Positions 17,145-25,542 of a DNA stretch of 64,000 nt are shown here, piece after piece (position 1 is the first letter of the stretch; each line of letters starts with the position of its first letter). The stretch is from positions 56,748-120,747 of the forward strand of contig NZ_JARZHH010000032.1 of assembly GCF_029946515.1 (NCBI RefSeq), read 5' to 3'. The notes under the pieces were generated by a model. It made no database searches. It saw only the letters and a program-made list of their open reading frames with translations, and had not been told where the DNA came from. This DNA is from Polyangium sp. 6x1 (GTDB taxonomy: Bacteria > Myxococcota_A > Polyangia > Polyangiales > Polyangiaceae). The position numbers and the translations under genes were made by a program.

Positions 17145-17812
17145 ACCGAACGCCCCCGGCTCTTCACGTCAAGATCTGCGGTTTTACGCGGATCGAGGAC
17201 GTGGAGGCCGCCGTCTCCGCGGGCGCCGACATGCTCGGCCTCAACTTCGTCCCAGGATCACCACGTCGTATCGACGTGCCGCTCGCGCGCGCGCTCGTGG
17301 GCGCGGCGCGCGGTCGCGTGGAGATCGTCGGCGTCGTGGCCGATCTCGATCCCCAGCGCATCGAGGCGCTCGTCGCCGAGGTCGGGCTCGACCGGGTGCA
17401 GCTCCATGGAGACGAGCCGCCCGAGGTGCTGGGCACACTCGGGCCGCGCGCGTTCAAGGCGCTGCGCATCGGCGGCGCCGAGGACGTCGCGCTCGCGGCG
17501 CGGTACGGCGGTGACCTCCTGCTCGTCGACGCGCGTGTCCCGGGGCAGAAGGGGGGCACGGGCGTGCGCGTCGATCCCGCGCTCGTCGTCGAGCTCTCGC
17601 GCGCGCGTCGCGTCCTGCTCGCGGGCGGGCTCGGGCCCGACAACGTCGCCGAGGCGGTGCGCGTCGTGCAGCCCTTTGGTGTCGACGTCGCGAGCGGTGT
17701 CGAGTACGCGCCCGGGCTCAAGGACGAACGCAAGATGCGCGCGTTCGTCGACGAAGCCCGGCGTGCCACGCAGGACGCCGCGCGAGCGGCGGACAGCGCG
17801 GACGACGCCTGA
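17141..17812 (+). CDS. trpF: Phosphoribosylanthranilate isomerase
   Basis: 223 residues, a TIM barrel. VKICGFT holds the catalytic Cys; the general-acid Asp is in LLLVDARVPGQKGGTG; LAGGLGPDNV and GVDVASGVE form the phosphate site. It catalyses the Amadori rearrangement of N-(5'-phosphoribosyl)anthranilate in tryptophan synthesis. It starts with GTG overlapping the receiver gene. The C-terminal 20 residues are an Ala/Asp-rich extension beyond the usual end. trpB and trpA follow only after two intervening export genes. Confidence 0.94.
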   Translation: MNRTPPALHVKICGFTRIEDVEAAVSAGADMLGLNFVPGSPRRIDVPLARALVGAARGRVEIVGVVADLDPQRIEALVAEVGLDRVQLHGDEPPEVLGTLGPRAFKALRIGGAEDVALAARYGGDLLLVDARVPGQKGGTGVRVDPALVVELSRARRVLLAGGLGPDNVAEAVRVVQPFGVDVASGVEYAPGLKDERKMRAFVDEARRATQDAARAADSADDA

Positions 17813-17828
17813 AGAGGAGGTCTTGGTG

Positions 17829-19268
17829 ATGATGCGGAGAGGTTCGAGGGGACTCTTGGGGGTTCTCGTCGCGGCGCCGTGCGTGCTCGCGGCGACGACG
17901 GTGTCGGCTGCGACGTTGACCGTGGGTCCGGGCAAGACGCACGCGACGCCCTGCGCGGCGATCGCGGCGGCGAGCGACGGCGATACCATCGAGATCGACG
18001 CGGCCGGCAACTACGACGGCGATGTCTGCGGCTGGTCGAAGAACGGGCTCACGTTGCGTGGCGTGGGTGGGCTCGCGAAGATCGACGCGGCGGGGAAAAA
18101 CTCGGGCGGCAAGGCGATCTGGGTCATCGCGGGGAACGACACCGTCGTCGAGAACATCGAGCTCTCGGGCGCCACGGTCCCGGATCAGAACGGCGCGGGC
18201 ATCCGCCAGGAGGGCGCAAACCTCACGGTCCGCGGCTGCTACTTCCACGACAACGAGAACGGCATCCTCGCGGGCAACAACGCAGCGAGCACGATCCTCA
18301 TCGAGTACACGGAGTTCGCGAACAACGGCTACGGCGACGGCCAGTCGCACAACCTCTACATCAACCACGTCGCCAAGCTGGTCTTCCAGTACAACTACTC
18401 GCACGCCGCGAAGATCGGCCACCTGCTGAAGACCCGCGCGCTCGAGAACCACGTCCTCTACAACCGCCTCACGGAGGAGGACGGGACGGGCAGCTACGAG
18501 ATCGACATCTCGAACGGCGGCCGGACGTTCATCATCGGCAACCTCATCCAGCAGGGGCCGAACACGGACAACAGCTCGCTCGTCGGTTATTGCCTCGAGT
18601 CGAACGGGGCGAACCCGATCACCGAGCTCTTCGTCGTGAACAACACGTTCGTCAACGAGCGCCCGAACGGCGGCACGTTCCTCAACATCGGCTCGAACGC
18701 CGTCCCGGCGGTCGTCCGGAACAACATCTTCGTCGGGCCGGGGACGCTGACGAACCAGGGCAACGCGAGCCTCGGGACGAACTTCCAGGGCGATCCCATG
18801 TTCGTCGATCAGGCCGCGTTCGACTACCGGCTGAAGGAAGGTTCGCCCTGCGTGGACAAGGGCGAGGCGCCCGGGATGGGCGGCGGAAACGATTTGACCC
18901 CCAAGTTTCATTACGTGCACCCGGCCGACGCCGTGGGGCGCATGACGGTCGGCACGATCGACATCGGCGCCTACGAGCTCAACGGCGATGGAGGCGCGGG
19001 CGGGAGCGGAGGCGCCGGCGGCAGCGGCGGCGCCGGCGGGAGCGGCGGCAGCGGCGGAGGCGCTGGCGGAAGCGGAGCTGCCGGCGGAAGTGGAGGCGCG
19101 GGTGGGAGCGATGGTGGCGGCACGGACGGCGGCGACGACGGGAGCTGCGGGTGCCGGGTCGTCGGCGGCGGGAGCGATGCGTCCTTCGGCTGGATCGCGG
19201 GCGTCGTGATCGGCGCGGCCGTCGCGGCGCGCAGGGGTCGTCGGCGCGTAGAAATTTCGCGTCGCTGA
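17829..19268 (+). CDS. Secreted right-handed beta-helix protein with MYXO-CTERM-like tail
   Basis: 479 residues. An N-terminal signal peptide (cleavage after VSA, about residue 28) is followed by about 360 residues of parallel beta-helix repeats rich in Asn (RNNIFVG, VLYNRLT, EFANNGYG), as in pectate-lyase-like and NosD-like proteins. Then comes a low-complexity GGAGGS linker of about 45 residues, a CGC motif, one membrane span and a terminal Arg cluster. That tripartite tail is the MYXO-CTERM type of surface-sorting signal. GGAGG lies 8 bases ahead of the ATG at 17829. It may be a polysaccharide-binding or degrading surface protein; catalytic residues are not identified. Confidence 0.85.
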   Translation: MMRRGSRGLLGVLVAAPCVLAATTVSAATLTVGPGKTHATPCAAIAAASDGDTIEIDAAGNYDGDVCGWSKNGLTLRGVGGLAKIDAAGKNSGGKAIWVIAGNDTVVENIELSGATVPDQNGAGIRQEGANLTVRGCYFHDNENGILAGNNAASTILIEYTEFANNGYGDGQSHNLYINHVAKLVFQYNYSHAAKIGHLLKTRALENHVLYNRLTEEDGTGSYEIDISNGGRTFIIGNLIQQGPNTDNSSLVGYCLESNGANPITELFVVNNTFVNERPNGGTFLNIGSNAVPAVVRNNIFVGPGTLTNQGNASLGTNFQGDPMFVDQAAFDYRLKEGSPCVDKGEAPGMGGGNDLTPKFHYVHPADAVGRMTVGTIDIGAYELNGDGGAGGSGGAGGSGGAGGSGGSGGGAGGSGAAGGSGGAGGSDGGGTDGGDDGSCGCRVVGGGSDASFGWIAGVVIGAAVAARRGRRRVEISRR

Positions 19269-19353
19269 TCGCGGTCTCGATCACGCCCCTCCACGTCCTC
19301 TCCTGTTCACGCGCTCTCGCGGGTTCACATGGGCTCCGGCGCGACGTCCATCG

Positions 19354-19381
19354 TTGCGACATGCGCGGTTCGTCCTAGGAT
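19354..19381 (+). promoter_or_regulatory. Candidate promoter of the M13 peptidase gene
   Basis: TTGCGA (19354-19359), 16 bases, TAGGAT (19376-19381), 25 bases before the ATG at 19407. The -10 form matches that of tRNA-Pro. Confidence 0.35.
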
Positions 19382-19406
19382 GCCGCTCCCCCGACCGGAG
19401 ACTCGT

Positions 19407-21509
19407 ATGCGCACGCTTTCCCTCGCCTTCGCCTCCGTGGCGATGTCCCTCCTCGCTGGGTGTGGCTCGGCCAAGCCCGAGCCGATCACCAACACCGCGG
19501 GCCCCGTGCCCACCGTCGCTCCCCCCGCCGACAAGGGGCCGCCGGCCGTCGAAGCCACGCTGGAGAGCGTCGGCCTCGACGGCGCCGCGCTCGACAAGTC
19601 CGTCAATCCTTGCACCGACTTCTACCAGTTCGCCTGCGGCGGCTGGCTCAAGTCGACGGAGATCCCCTCGGACGAGGCGTCCTGGGTGCGGAGCTTCAGC
19701 GAGATCGACAAGCGCAACGAGCTCGCGCTGAAGACGATCCTCGAGGACGCGGGCAAGGCGAAGAACCCCGATCCGACGACGAAGAAGATCGGCGACTACT
19801 ACGCCGCGTGCATGGATGAGGCGGCCGTGGACGCCGCGGGCATCACGCCGATCAAGCCGCTCGTGGATCGTGCGCGGAAAGTTTCATCGGCGAAGGACGT
19901 GACCACGCTGGTCACCGACCTGCATGGCAAGGGAATCTTCCCGCTGTTCTGGATCTCGGGCGAGCAGGATCCCGGGGACGCGACGCGCGTCATCGCCACG
20001 CTCGATCAAGGCGGGCTCGGCCTGCCGGATCGCGACTACTACACGAAGGACGACGACGACTCGAAGAAGCTGCGTGCCGAGTACGTGGCCCACGTCGAGC
20101 GGATGCTGAAGCTCGCGGGGCTCTCCGAGGCCGACGCGAAGAAGGCCGCGGCGGACGTGCTCGCGCTCGAGACCAACATCGCCAAGATCTCGAAGACGCG
20201 CGTGGAGCGCCGCGATCCGAAGGGCGTCTACAACATGGTGAGCCGCGAGGATCTCGCGAAGAAGGCGCCTTCGTTCCCCTGGGACGTGTACTTCAAGACG
20301 ATCGGGATCTCGGACGTGAAGCAGGCGAACCTGACGTCGATCCCGTTCTTCGAGGGCCTCGACAAGCTGCTCGGGTCGGTGAAGGCCAGCGTCTGGCAGA
20401 ACTACCTGACGTGGCAGATCGTGCGCGCGTCGGCCGACGAGCTGTCGAAGCCGTTCGTGGACGAGGCGTTCTCGTTTCGCGCCCGCCTTTTCGGCCTGAA
20501 GGAGCAGAAGCCGCGCTGGAAGCGGTGCGTCGAGGCCACCGATCACGCGCTCGGCGAGCTCGTCGCGCAGCCGTTCGTGTCGCGCCACTTCGCCGGGGAT
20601 TCGAAGCGCGCGGCCGAGCAGATGGTGCAGCAGATCAGCACGGCCTTCGGGGGGCGCGTGCGCTCGCTCGACTGGATGGACGAGAAGACGAAGGAGCGCG
20701 CGCTCGCCAAGCTCTCGACGATGGCCTACCTCATCGGCTACCCGGGCAAGTGGCGTAGCTACGACTTCGAGGTCGACCGGAAGAGCTACGGGAAGAACGC
20801 GATGGCCGCGGGCGCGTTCGAGCAGAGGCGCAGGCTCGCCAAGATCGGCAAGCCCGTCGATCGCGAGGAGTGGCAGATGAGCCCTCCGATGGTGAACGCG
20901 TACTACGACGCGCAGAAGAACCACATGGTCTTCCCGGCCGGGATCCTGCAGCCGCCGTTCTACGACGTGAAGTCGGCGATCCAGGTGAACCTCGGCGGCA
21001 TGGGCATGGTCGTGGGCCACGAGCTCACGCACGGCTTCGATGACGAGGGCTCGCAGTACGCGGGCAACGGCAACCTCGAGAACTGGTGGGAGCCCGCCGT
21101 CGGGGAGCTCTTCAAGAAGAAGACGACGTGCGTCGAGGAGCAGTACTCGACGTACGAGCCGCTGCCCGGCGTGAAGCTCAATGGCAAGCTCACGCTCGGC
21201 GAGAACATCGCGGATCTCGGCGGCATCAAGCTCGCGTTCATGGCGTACCGCGAGATGCGCAAGGGCGCGGCGAACGTGACCGTCGCAGGCGGTTTCACCG
21301 AGGATCAGCAGTTCTTCCTGGCGCACGCGCAGGCCTGGTGCGCGAAGAGCCGCGACGAGTACGCGCGGCACCACGCGAAGACGAACACGCACTCGGCGCC
21401 CCGGTTCCGCGTGAACGGTCCGCTCGTGAACACGCCCGAGTTCGCCCAGGCGTTCTCGTGCGCCGAGGGCACGCCGATGCGCCCGGCGAAGATGTGCGCG
21501 GTTTGGTGA
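19407..21509 (+). CDS. M13 family metallopeptidase lipoprotein (neprilysin/PepO type)
   Basis: 700 residues. A lipoprotein signal (SLLAGC, Cys19) precedes a Pro/Ala linker and the M13_N domain beginning at NPCTDFYQFACGGW. The M13 catalytic domain has HELTH at about 538-542 and GENIADLGG with the third zinc ligand Glu at about 599, the usual spacing. Near the end is a CAKSRDEY-type segment and a final CAVW. Family role: zinc endopeptidase acting on peptides of up to about 40 residues outside the cytoplasm. The ATG at 19407 is the start of the signal peptide. Confidence 0.94.
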   Translation: MRTLSLAFASVAMSLLAGCGSAKPEPITNTAGPVPTVAPPADKGPPAVEATLESVGLDGAALDKSVNPCTDFYQFACGGWLKSTEIPSDEASWVRSFSEIDKRNELALKTILEDAGKAKNPDPTTKKIGDYYAACMDEAAVDAAGITPIKPLVDRARKVSSAKDVTTLVTDLHGKGIFPLFWISGEQDPGDATRVIATLDQGGLGLPDRDYYTKDDDDSKKLRAEYVAHVERMLKLAGLSEADAKKAAADVLALETNIAKISKTRVERRDPKGVYNMVSREDLAKKAPSFPWDVYFKTIGISDVKQANLTSIPFFEGLDKLLGSVKASVWQNYLTWQIVRASADELSKPFVDEAFSFRARLFGLKEQKPRWKRCVEATDHALGELVAQPFVSRHFAGDSKRAAEQMVQQISTAFGGRVRSLDWMDEKTKERALAKLSTMAYLIGYPGKWRSYDFEVDRKSYGKNAMAAGAFEQRRRLAKIGKPVDREEWQMSPPMVNAYYDAQKNHMVFPAGILQPPFYDVKSAIQVNLGGMGMVVGHELTHGFDDEGSQYAGNGNLENWWEPAVGELFKKKTTCVEEQYSTYEPLPGVKLNGKLTLGENIADLGGIKLAFMAYREMRKGAANVTVAGGFTEDQQFFLAHAQAWCAKSRDEYARHHAKTNTHSAPRFRVNGPLVNTPEFAQAFSCAEGTPMRPAKMCAVW

Positions 21510-21593
21510 CCTCCGCGCCGCGGGGCTCGCTGCACCTCCGTTTCAGGAAGGACCTGCTCGCCCGGTAGCACGCGGGCGAGCAGGCTTCTCGCC

Positions 21594-22796
21594 GTGCTCG
21601 TCTCCGGGTATTTCGGACAGTTTGGAGGGCGCTTCGTCGCAGAGACGCTCGTGCCCGCGCTCGAGGAGCTCGATCGCGCTCGTCAGGAGATCCTGCCGTC
21701 GCCGTCGTTCCAGGCGGAGCTCCACGAGCTCTTGCGCAGCTACGTCGGGCGGCCGACGCCCCTGACGGAGGCGAAGCGGCTCGCGCGGCGGATCGATCCA
21801 GACGGAGGAGCGATCGCAGAGCTTCTGCTCAAGCGCGAGGACCTCTGTCACACGGGGGCGCACAAGATCAACAACGCGCTCGGCCAGCTCTTGCTCGCGA
21901 AGGCGATGGGCAAGACGCGGATCATCGCGGAGACGGGCGCGGGGCAGCACGGCGTGGCGACGGCGACGGCGGCGGCGCTCCTCGGTCTCCCGTGCGAGGT
22001 CTACCAGGGCGCGCTCGACATGGAGCGGCAAGCGCCGAACGTGGCGCGGATGCGGCTGCTCGGCGCGCGCGTGGTGCCGGTGGAGTCGGGGTCGCGGACG
22101 CTGAAGGACGCGATGAACGAGGCGCTACGCGACTGGGTGACGAACGTTCGGACCACGTACTACTGCGTGGGCAGCGCGGCGGGGCCGCATCCGTACCCCA
22201 CGCTCGTCGCGTCGCTGCAGCGGATCATCGGCGACGAGGCGCGCGCTTCGTGCCTCGATCGCGGGGCGCTCCCGGACGCCGTCGTCGCGTGTGTGGGCGG
22301 CGGATCGAACGCGATCGGGATCTTCAAGGCGTTCGAGGGCGATACGAGCGTGTCGCTCTACGGCGTCGAGGCCGCAGGGCTCGGGCTCGACACGGACAAG
22401 CACGCGGCGACGCTCTCGCGCGGGCGCGTCGGCGTGCTGCACGGCGCGAAGACGTACGTGCTCTGCGACGACGCGGGGCAGGTGACCGAGGCGCACTCGG
22501 TGAGCGCGGGGCTCGATTATCCGGGCGTGGGGCCGGAGCACGCGCGCCTGCGCGACACGGGGCGCGCGACGTACGTCTCCGCGACGGACACGGAGGCGCT
22601 CGACGCGGCGCGCGAGGTGGCGCGCGCGGAGGGGATCGTGGTCGCGCTGGAGACGGCGCACGCGTTCGCGGCGATCGGACCCATCGCGCGGCGCGAGGCC
22701 GAGGCGCGAGGACGGCCGGCGCGGATCCTCGTTTGCCTCTCGGGTCGCGGCGACAAGGACCTGGACACGATCACGGCGTACGGCGGGGGGAAGTGA
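21594..22796 (+). CDS. trpB: Tryptophan synthase beta chain
   Basis: 400 residues, usual length. It opens with [14 protein letters not shown]. The PLP lysine lies in HKINNALGQ, the catalytic Glu in AETGAGQHG, the phosphate loop in GGGSNAIG and the C-terminal LSGRGDKD is present. It condenses indole with serine using PLP. The start codon is GTG at 21594, 84 bases after the peptidase stop. Its stop shares one base with the start of trpA. Confidence 0.96.
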   Translation: MLVSGYFGQFGGRFVAETLVPALEELDRARQEILPSPSFQAELHELLRSYVGRPTPLTEAKRLARRIDPDGGAIAELLLKREDLCHTGAHKINNALGQLLLAKAMGKTRIIAETGAGQHGVATATAAALLGLPCEVYQGALDMERQAPNVARMRLLGARVVPVESGSRTLKDAMNEALRDWVTNVRTTYYCVGSAAGPHPYPTLVASLQRIIGDEARASCLDRGALPDAVVACVGGGSNAIGIFKAFEGDTSVSLYGVEAAGLGLDTDKHAATLSRGRVGVLHGAKTYVLCDDAGQVTEAHSVSAGLDYPGVGPEHARLRDTGRATYVSATDTEALDAAREVARAEGIVVALETAHAFAAIGPIARREAEARGRPARILVCLSGRGDKDLDTITAYGGGK

Positions 22797-23632
22797 TGCA
22801 CCGGATCGATCAGCGCTTCGTCGAGCTCCGTCGCGCGGGCCGGAAGGCGCTCTGCGTGTACCTCTGCGTCGGGGATCCGTCGCTCGAAGCGTCGGGGTTT
22901 CTCGCGCTCGAGGCGATCGACGCGGGCGCGGACGTCCTCGAGCTCGGCGTGCCGTTCAGTGATCCCACGGCCGACGGCCCGACCCTCGCGCGCGCGGCGC
23001 AACGAGCGATCGCGGCGGGCGCGACGCTCGAACGCGTGCTCGAAGTGGCGTCGCGCGTGCGCGCTCGCTCGGAGGCGCCGCTCGTGCTGTTCACGTACTA
23101 CAACCCCGTGCTCGTCGCGGGGGAGGCGAAGGTCGCGCGGCTCGCGCGAGGGGCCGGCGTGGACGCGCTTCTCGTCGTGGATCTGCCTCCCGAGGAGGCG
23201 GGGCCGCTCCGGGGTGCGTGCGCGTCCGAGGGCCTCGGCGTGGTGCCGCTCGTGTCGCCGACGAGCCACGCGGCGCGGATCGAGGCGATCCGGCGCGCTT
23301 CCACGCCGCTCGAAGGCGCGCCGCGCGCGTTCGTGTACTCGATCTCGATGACCGGCGTGACGGGGGCGAACCCGTCGGACCTCGCCGCGGCCGCGCGCGA
23401 CGCCGAGGGGATGCGTCGCGCGTTCGACCGGCCCGTGCTCGTGGGCTTCGGCATCGACAGCGGCGCGAGCGCAAAGCTCGCGGCGGGTGAAGTGTCCGGC
23501 GGCGCGGATGGCGTCGTCGTCGGCACGGCGCTCGCGCGGCGCATCGAGCAGGCCGCGAGCGGCGACGAGCAGAGGCGCGCCGTCCGCACCTTCGTGAGCG
23601 AGCTCCGGCGCGCGCTCGACGAGCCTGCGTAG
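22796..23632 (+). CDS. trpA: Tryptophan synthase alpha chain
   Basis: 278 residues, TIM barrel. The catalytic Glu and Asp are in LELGVPFSDPTADGP; the later YSISMTGVTGA loop and GFGIDSG phosphate site are conserved. It cleaves indole-3-glycerol phosphate and channels indole to TrpB. The start overlaps the trpB stop (TGATG), so the two subunits are coupled. It converges on the GGDEF gene, 7 bases away. Confidence 0.95.
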   Translation: MHRIDQRFVELRRAGRKALCVYLCVGDPSLEASGFLALEAIDAGADVLELGVPFSDPTADGPTLARAAQRAIAAGATLERVLEVASRVRARSEAPLVLFTYYNPVLVAGEAKVARLARGAGVDALLVVDLPPEEAGPLRGACASEGLGVVPLVSPTSHAARIEAIRRASTPLEGAPRAFVYSISMTGVTGANPSDLAAAARDAEGMRRAFDRPVLVGFGIDSGASAKLAAGEVSGGADGVVVGTALARRIEQAASGDEQRRAVRTFVSELRRALDEPA

Positions 23633-23639
23633 CCGCGGT

Positions 23640-24569
23640 TCAGCCTGTCCCGTGCTTCAGGAGGACGCGGTTCCTGCCCGTCCGCTTCGCCTGATAGAGC
23701 GCCTCGTCGGCGGCGGCGATGAGCTGCTCGGGCGTCTCCACCGGCAGATCCGGGCTCGCGGCGACGCCGACGCTGATCGTGATGGGGATGCGCGTCCCTT
23801 CGTGCTCGAACGGCGTGGTCTCCACGGCCGAGCGCAGCCGCTCGCCGAGGATGCCCGCGTTGCCGAGCGAGACGCCGCGGCAGATCACGCCGAACTCCTC
23901 GCCGCCGTAGCGCGCGAAGACGTCCTCGGTCCGCACCGTGTTCATCGTCAGCTTCGAGATCTTCGTGAGCACGTAGTCGCCGGCGAGGTGACCGTACGTG
24001 TCGTTCACGCGCTTGAAGTGGTCGACGTCGAACATCACGAGCGAGAGGGGCGCGCGGTGCCGCTTCGCGTAGGCGATCTCGGTCTCGAGGCGGCTCAGGA
24101 AATAGCGCTTGTTGAACGCCTTCGTCAGCCCGTCGCGCAGCGCCGCGTCGATCATCTGCTGCTGGAAGCTGACGTCGAGGTGGTCGTGGTAGGTGAACTT
24201 GAGGATCGTGGTCGATCCCAGGCGGATCTTGTCGCCGTCGCGCAGGATGCGCTGGCTGATGTTCTCGCCGTTCACCGAGGTGCCGTTCGAGCTGTTGAGG
24301 TCTTCGAGCACCACGTCGTTGCCGGCGCGGACGAGCCGCGCGTGCCTTCGCGAAATGCCGTCGTCGTTCAGACGCACCGTGGCGTTCGCCCCGCGGCCCA
24401 GGACGGTCTCCGGAAACTCGACCTCGAACATCTCGCCGACGTTCGAGCCGACGAGCACGATGAGATAGGCGCGATCACGCTGCGATCGAGCCCTGAGCTC
24501 GTCCTGGAGCTCCTTCACGTGGGCGACCCGCGTGGCTTCGATATCGTCGTCAGGCGGCCCGCTGTTCAT
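23640..24569 (-). CDS. FHA-GGDEF diguanylate cyclase
   Basis: 309 residues. Residues about 35-128 form a forkhead-associated domain (ETVLGRG, ISRRHARL, DLNSSNGTSVNG) that binds phosphothreonine. Residues about 140-305 form a GGDEF domain with the active motif GGEEF at 222-226 and DGLTKAFNKRYF at its start, so cyclic-di-GMP synthesis is likely. No RxxD inhibitory site is present five residues before GGEEF. The FHA domain links Ser/Thr kinase signalling to second-messenger output. Confidence 0.93.
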   Translation of the reverse strand: MNSGPPDDDIEATRVAHVKELQDELRARSQRDRAYLIVLVGSNVGEMFEVEFPETVLGRGANATVRLNDDGISRRHARLVRAGNDVVLEDLNSSNGTSVNGENISQRILRDGDKIRLGSTTILKFTYHDHLDVSFQQQMIDAALRDGLTKAFNKRYFLSRLETEIAYAKRHRAPLSLVMFDVDHFKRVNDTYGHLAGDYVLTKISKLTMNTVRTEDVFARYGGEEFGVICRGVSLGNAGILGERLRSAVETTPFEHEGTRIPITISVGVAASPDLPVETPEQLIAAADEALYQAKRTGRNRVLLKHGTG

Positions 24570-24582
24570 GCTGCCAAACTAC

Positions 24583-24612
24583 ATCATAGCGCTGCACGCC
24601 GTCGCTTGGGAA
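24583..24612 (-). promoter_or_regulatory. Candidate promoter of the FHA-GGDEF gene
   Basis: On the minus strand TTCCCA (24607-24612), 18 bases, TATGAT (24583-24588). The -10 ends 13 bases before the start codon, so the leader would be very short. Confidence 0.4.
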
Positions 24613-24706
24613 TGGCTACTGTGCAGGGCCAGGTGGTTTCTCGGGGTTCCAAGGGACGTAAAGAAAGCCAGCCGACTGGCCCGGCGAATCGTTCGCCGCT
24701 CCCTCC

Positions 24707-25384
24707 CTACGCCGCCTTCCCGAGAGGGACGGCGATCTGCTCGACCTCGACGCCGGCGATGCTCGTTTCGAGCAGCGTGACGTCGGCGTGCGAAAAGCCT
24801 TGCCCCGCGCCCTCGCCGCCCGGGGCTTCGCCGACGCTGCCCACGTTCACGATGCGTACGCCCTGCACCATGCGATCAAAAGGCACGTGCGAGCCGCCGC
24901 AGACGATCACGTCGGCCGGATCGTCGCCGAGCAGGGCCGCCATCTCCTCGTCCGTCATGTCGTGGCAGAACGGCTCGAACGGATCGACCGGGGAGCCGTG
25001 GACGAGCAAAAGCTCGCTGCCGTCTTCGAGGTTCATCCGATGGGTCGTCGGGAGCCTGCCGAGCCGCGCGAGGATGAGCTCGCCGAGCTCGGTGCGCACC
25101 CCGGAGAGGCGCTCGAGCCGCGAGCGCTCGTGGGGGCTCTTCGGGACGACCTTGCTGATGTCGAGCGTCGCGAGCGCGCGATCGCCGGTGCCCTGGACGA
25201 GGATGGCCTGGATCTGCGTGAGCCGACGCCACGTCTCGAGCGGATCGGGGCCGGGGAAGCAGAGGTCCCCGGCGACGAGGATCTTCGAGTAGCCGCGACG
25301 CTCGGCCACCGCGAGCACGGCGGAGAGCGCATCCGCGCGTCCATGGATGTCCGAGAGGCAGAGGAGACGCACGTCGCGGAGCAT
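24707..25384 (-). CDS. Calcineurin-like metallophosphoesterase (YfcE/MJ0936 type)
   Basis: 225 residues. Metal-site motifs: CLSDIHGRADAL, LVAGDLCF, VQGTGDRAL, LLVHGSP and CGGSHVPF. Two motifs deviate: GTGD stands where GNHD/GNCD is usual and GGSH where GHTH is usual, so the metal site or substrate may differ. Family role: hydrolysis of phosphodiesters or phosphomonoesters in the cytoplasm. The ATG at 25384 begins the first beta strand; longer frames add an Arg/Pro-rich stretch. Confidence 0.82.
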   Translation of the reverse strand: MLRDVRLLCLSDIHGRADALSAVLAVAERRGYSKILVAGDLCFPGPDPLETWRRLTQIQAILVQGTGDRALATLDISKVVPKSPHERSRLERLSGVRTELGELILARLGRLPTTHRMNLEDGSELLLVHGSPVDPFEPFCHDMTDEEMAALLGDDPADVIVCGGSHVPFDRMVQGVRIVNVGSVGEAPGGEGAGQGFSHADVTLLETSIAGVEVEQIAVPLGKAA

Positions 25385-25542
25385 AGGAGGTGGGCGGAGC
25401 CTCGCCAAGGCGCATCGGAGCCGAGGGTAGGGAGATCCGTGAACACGTCCGCCCCGCCTGCTCGGGCGGGTCCGAGGGAGGAAAAAACGTGGATCCGCGA
25501 GCATGAAAAGAGAGAGGGGCGCTGCTACGTTGCGGCCTTCCG

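Noticed and set aside
18985..19125. GGAGGS-coding repeat as a regulatory satellite
   Set aside because: It is a protein linker ahead of the MYXO-CTERM-like tail; repetition follows from low-complexity Gly/Ser codons.
19884..21392. 502-codon minus-strand frame across the M13 peptidase gene
   Set aside because: Antisense shadow of GC-rich third positions; no domain and Arg/Val/Leu-rich only.
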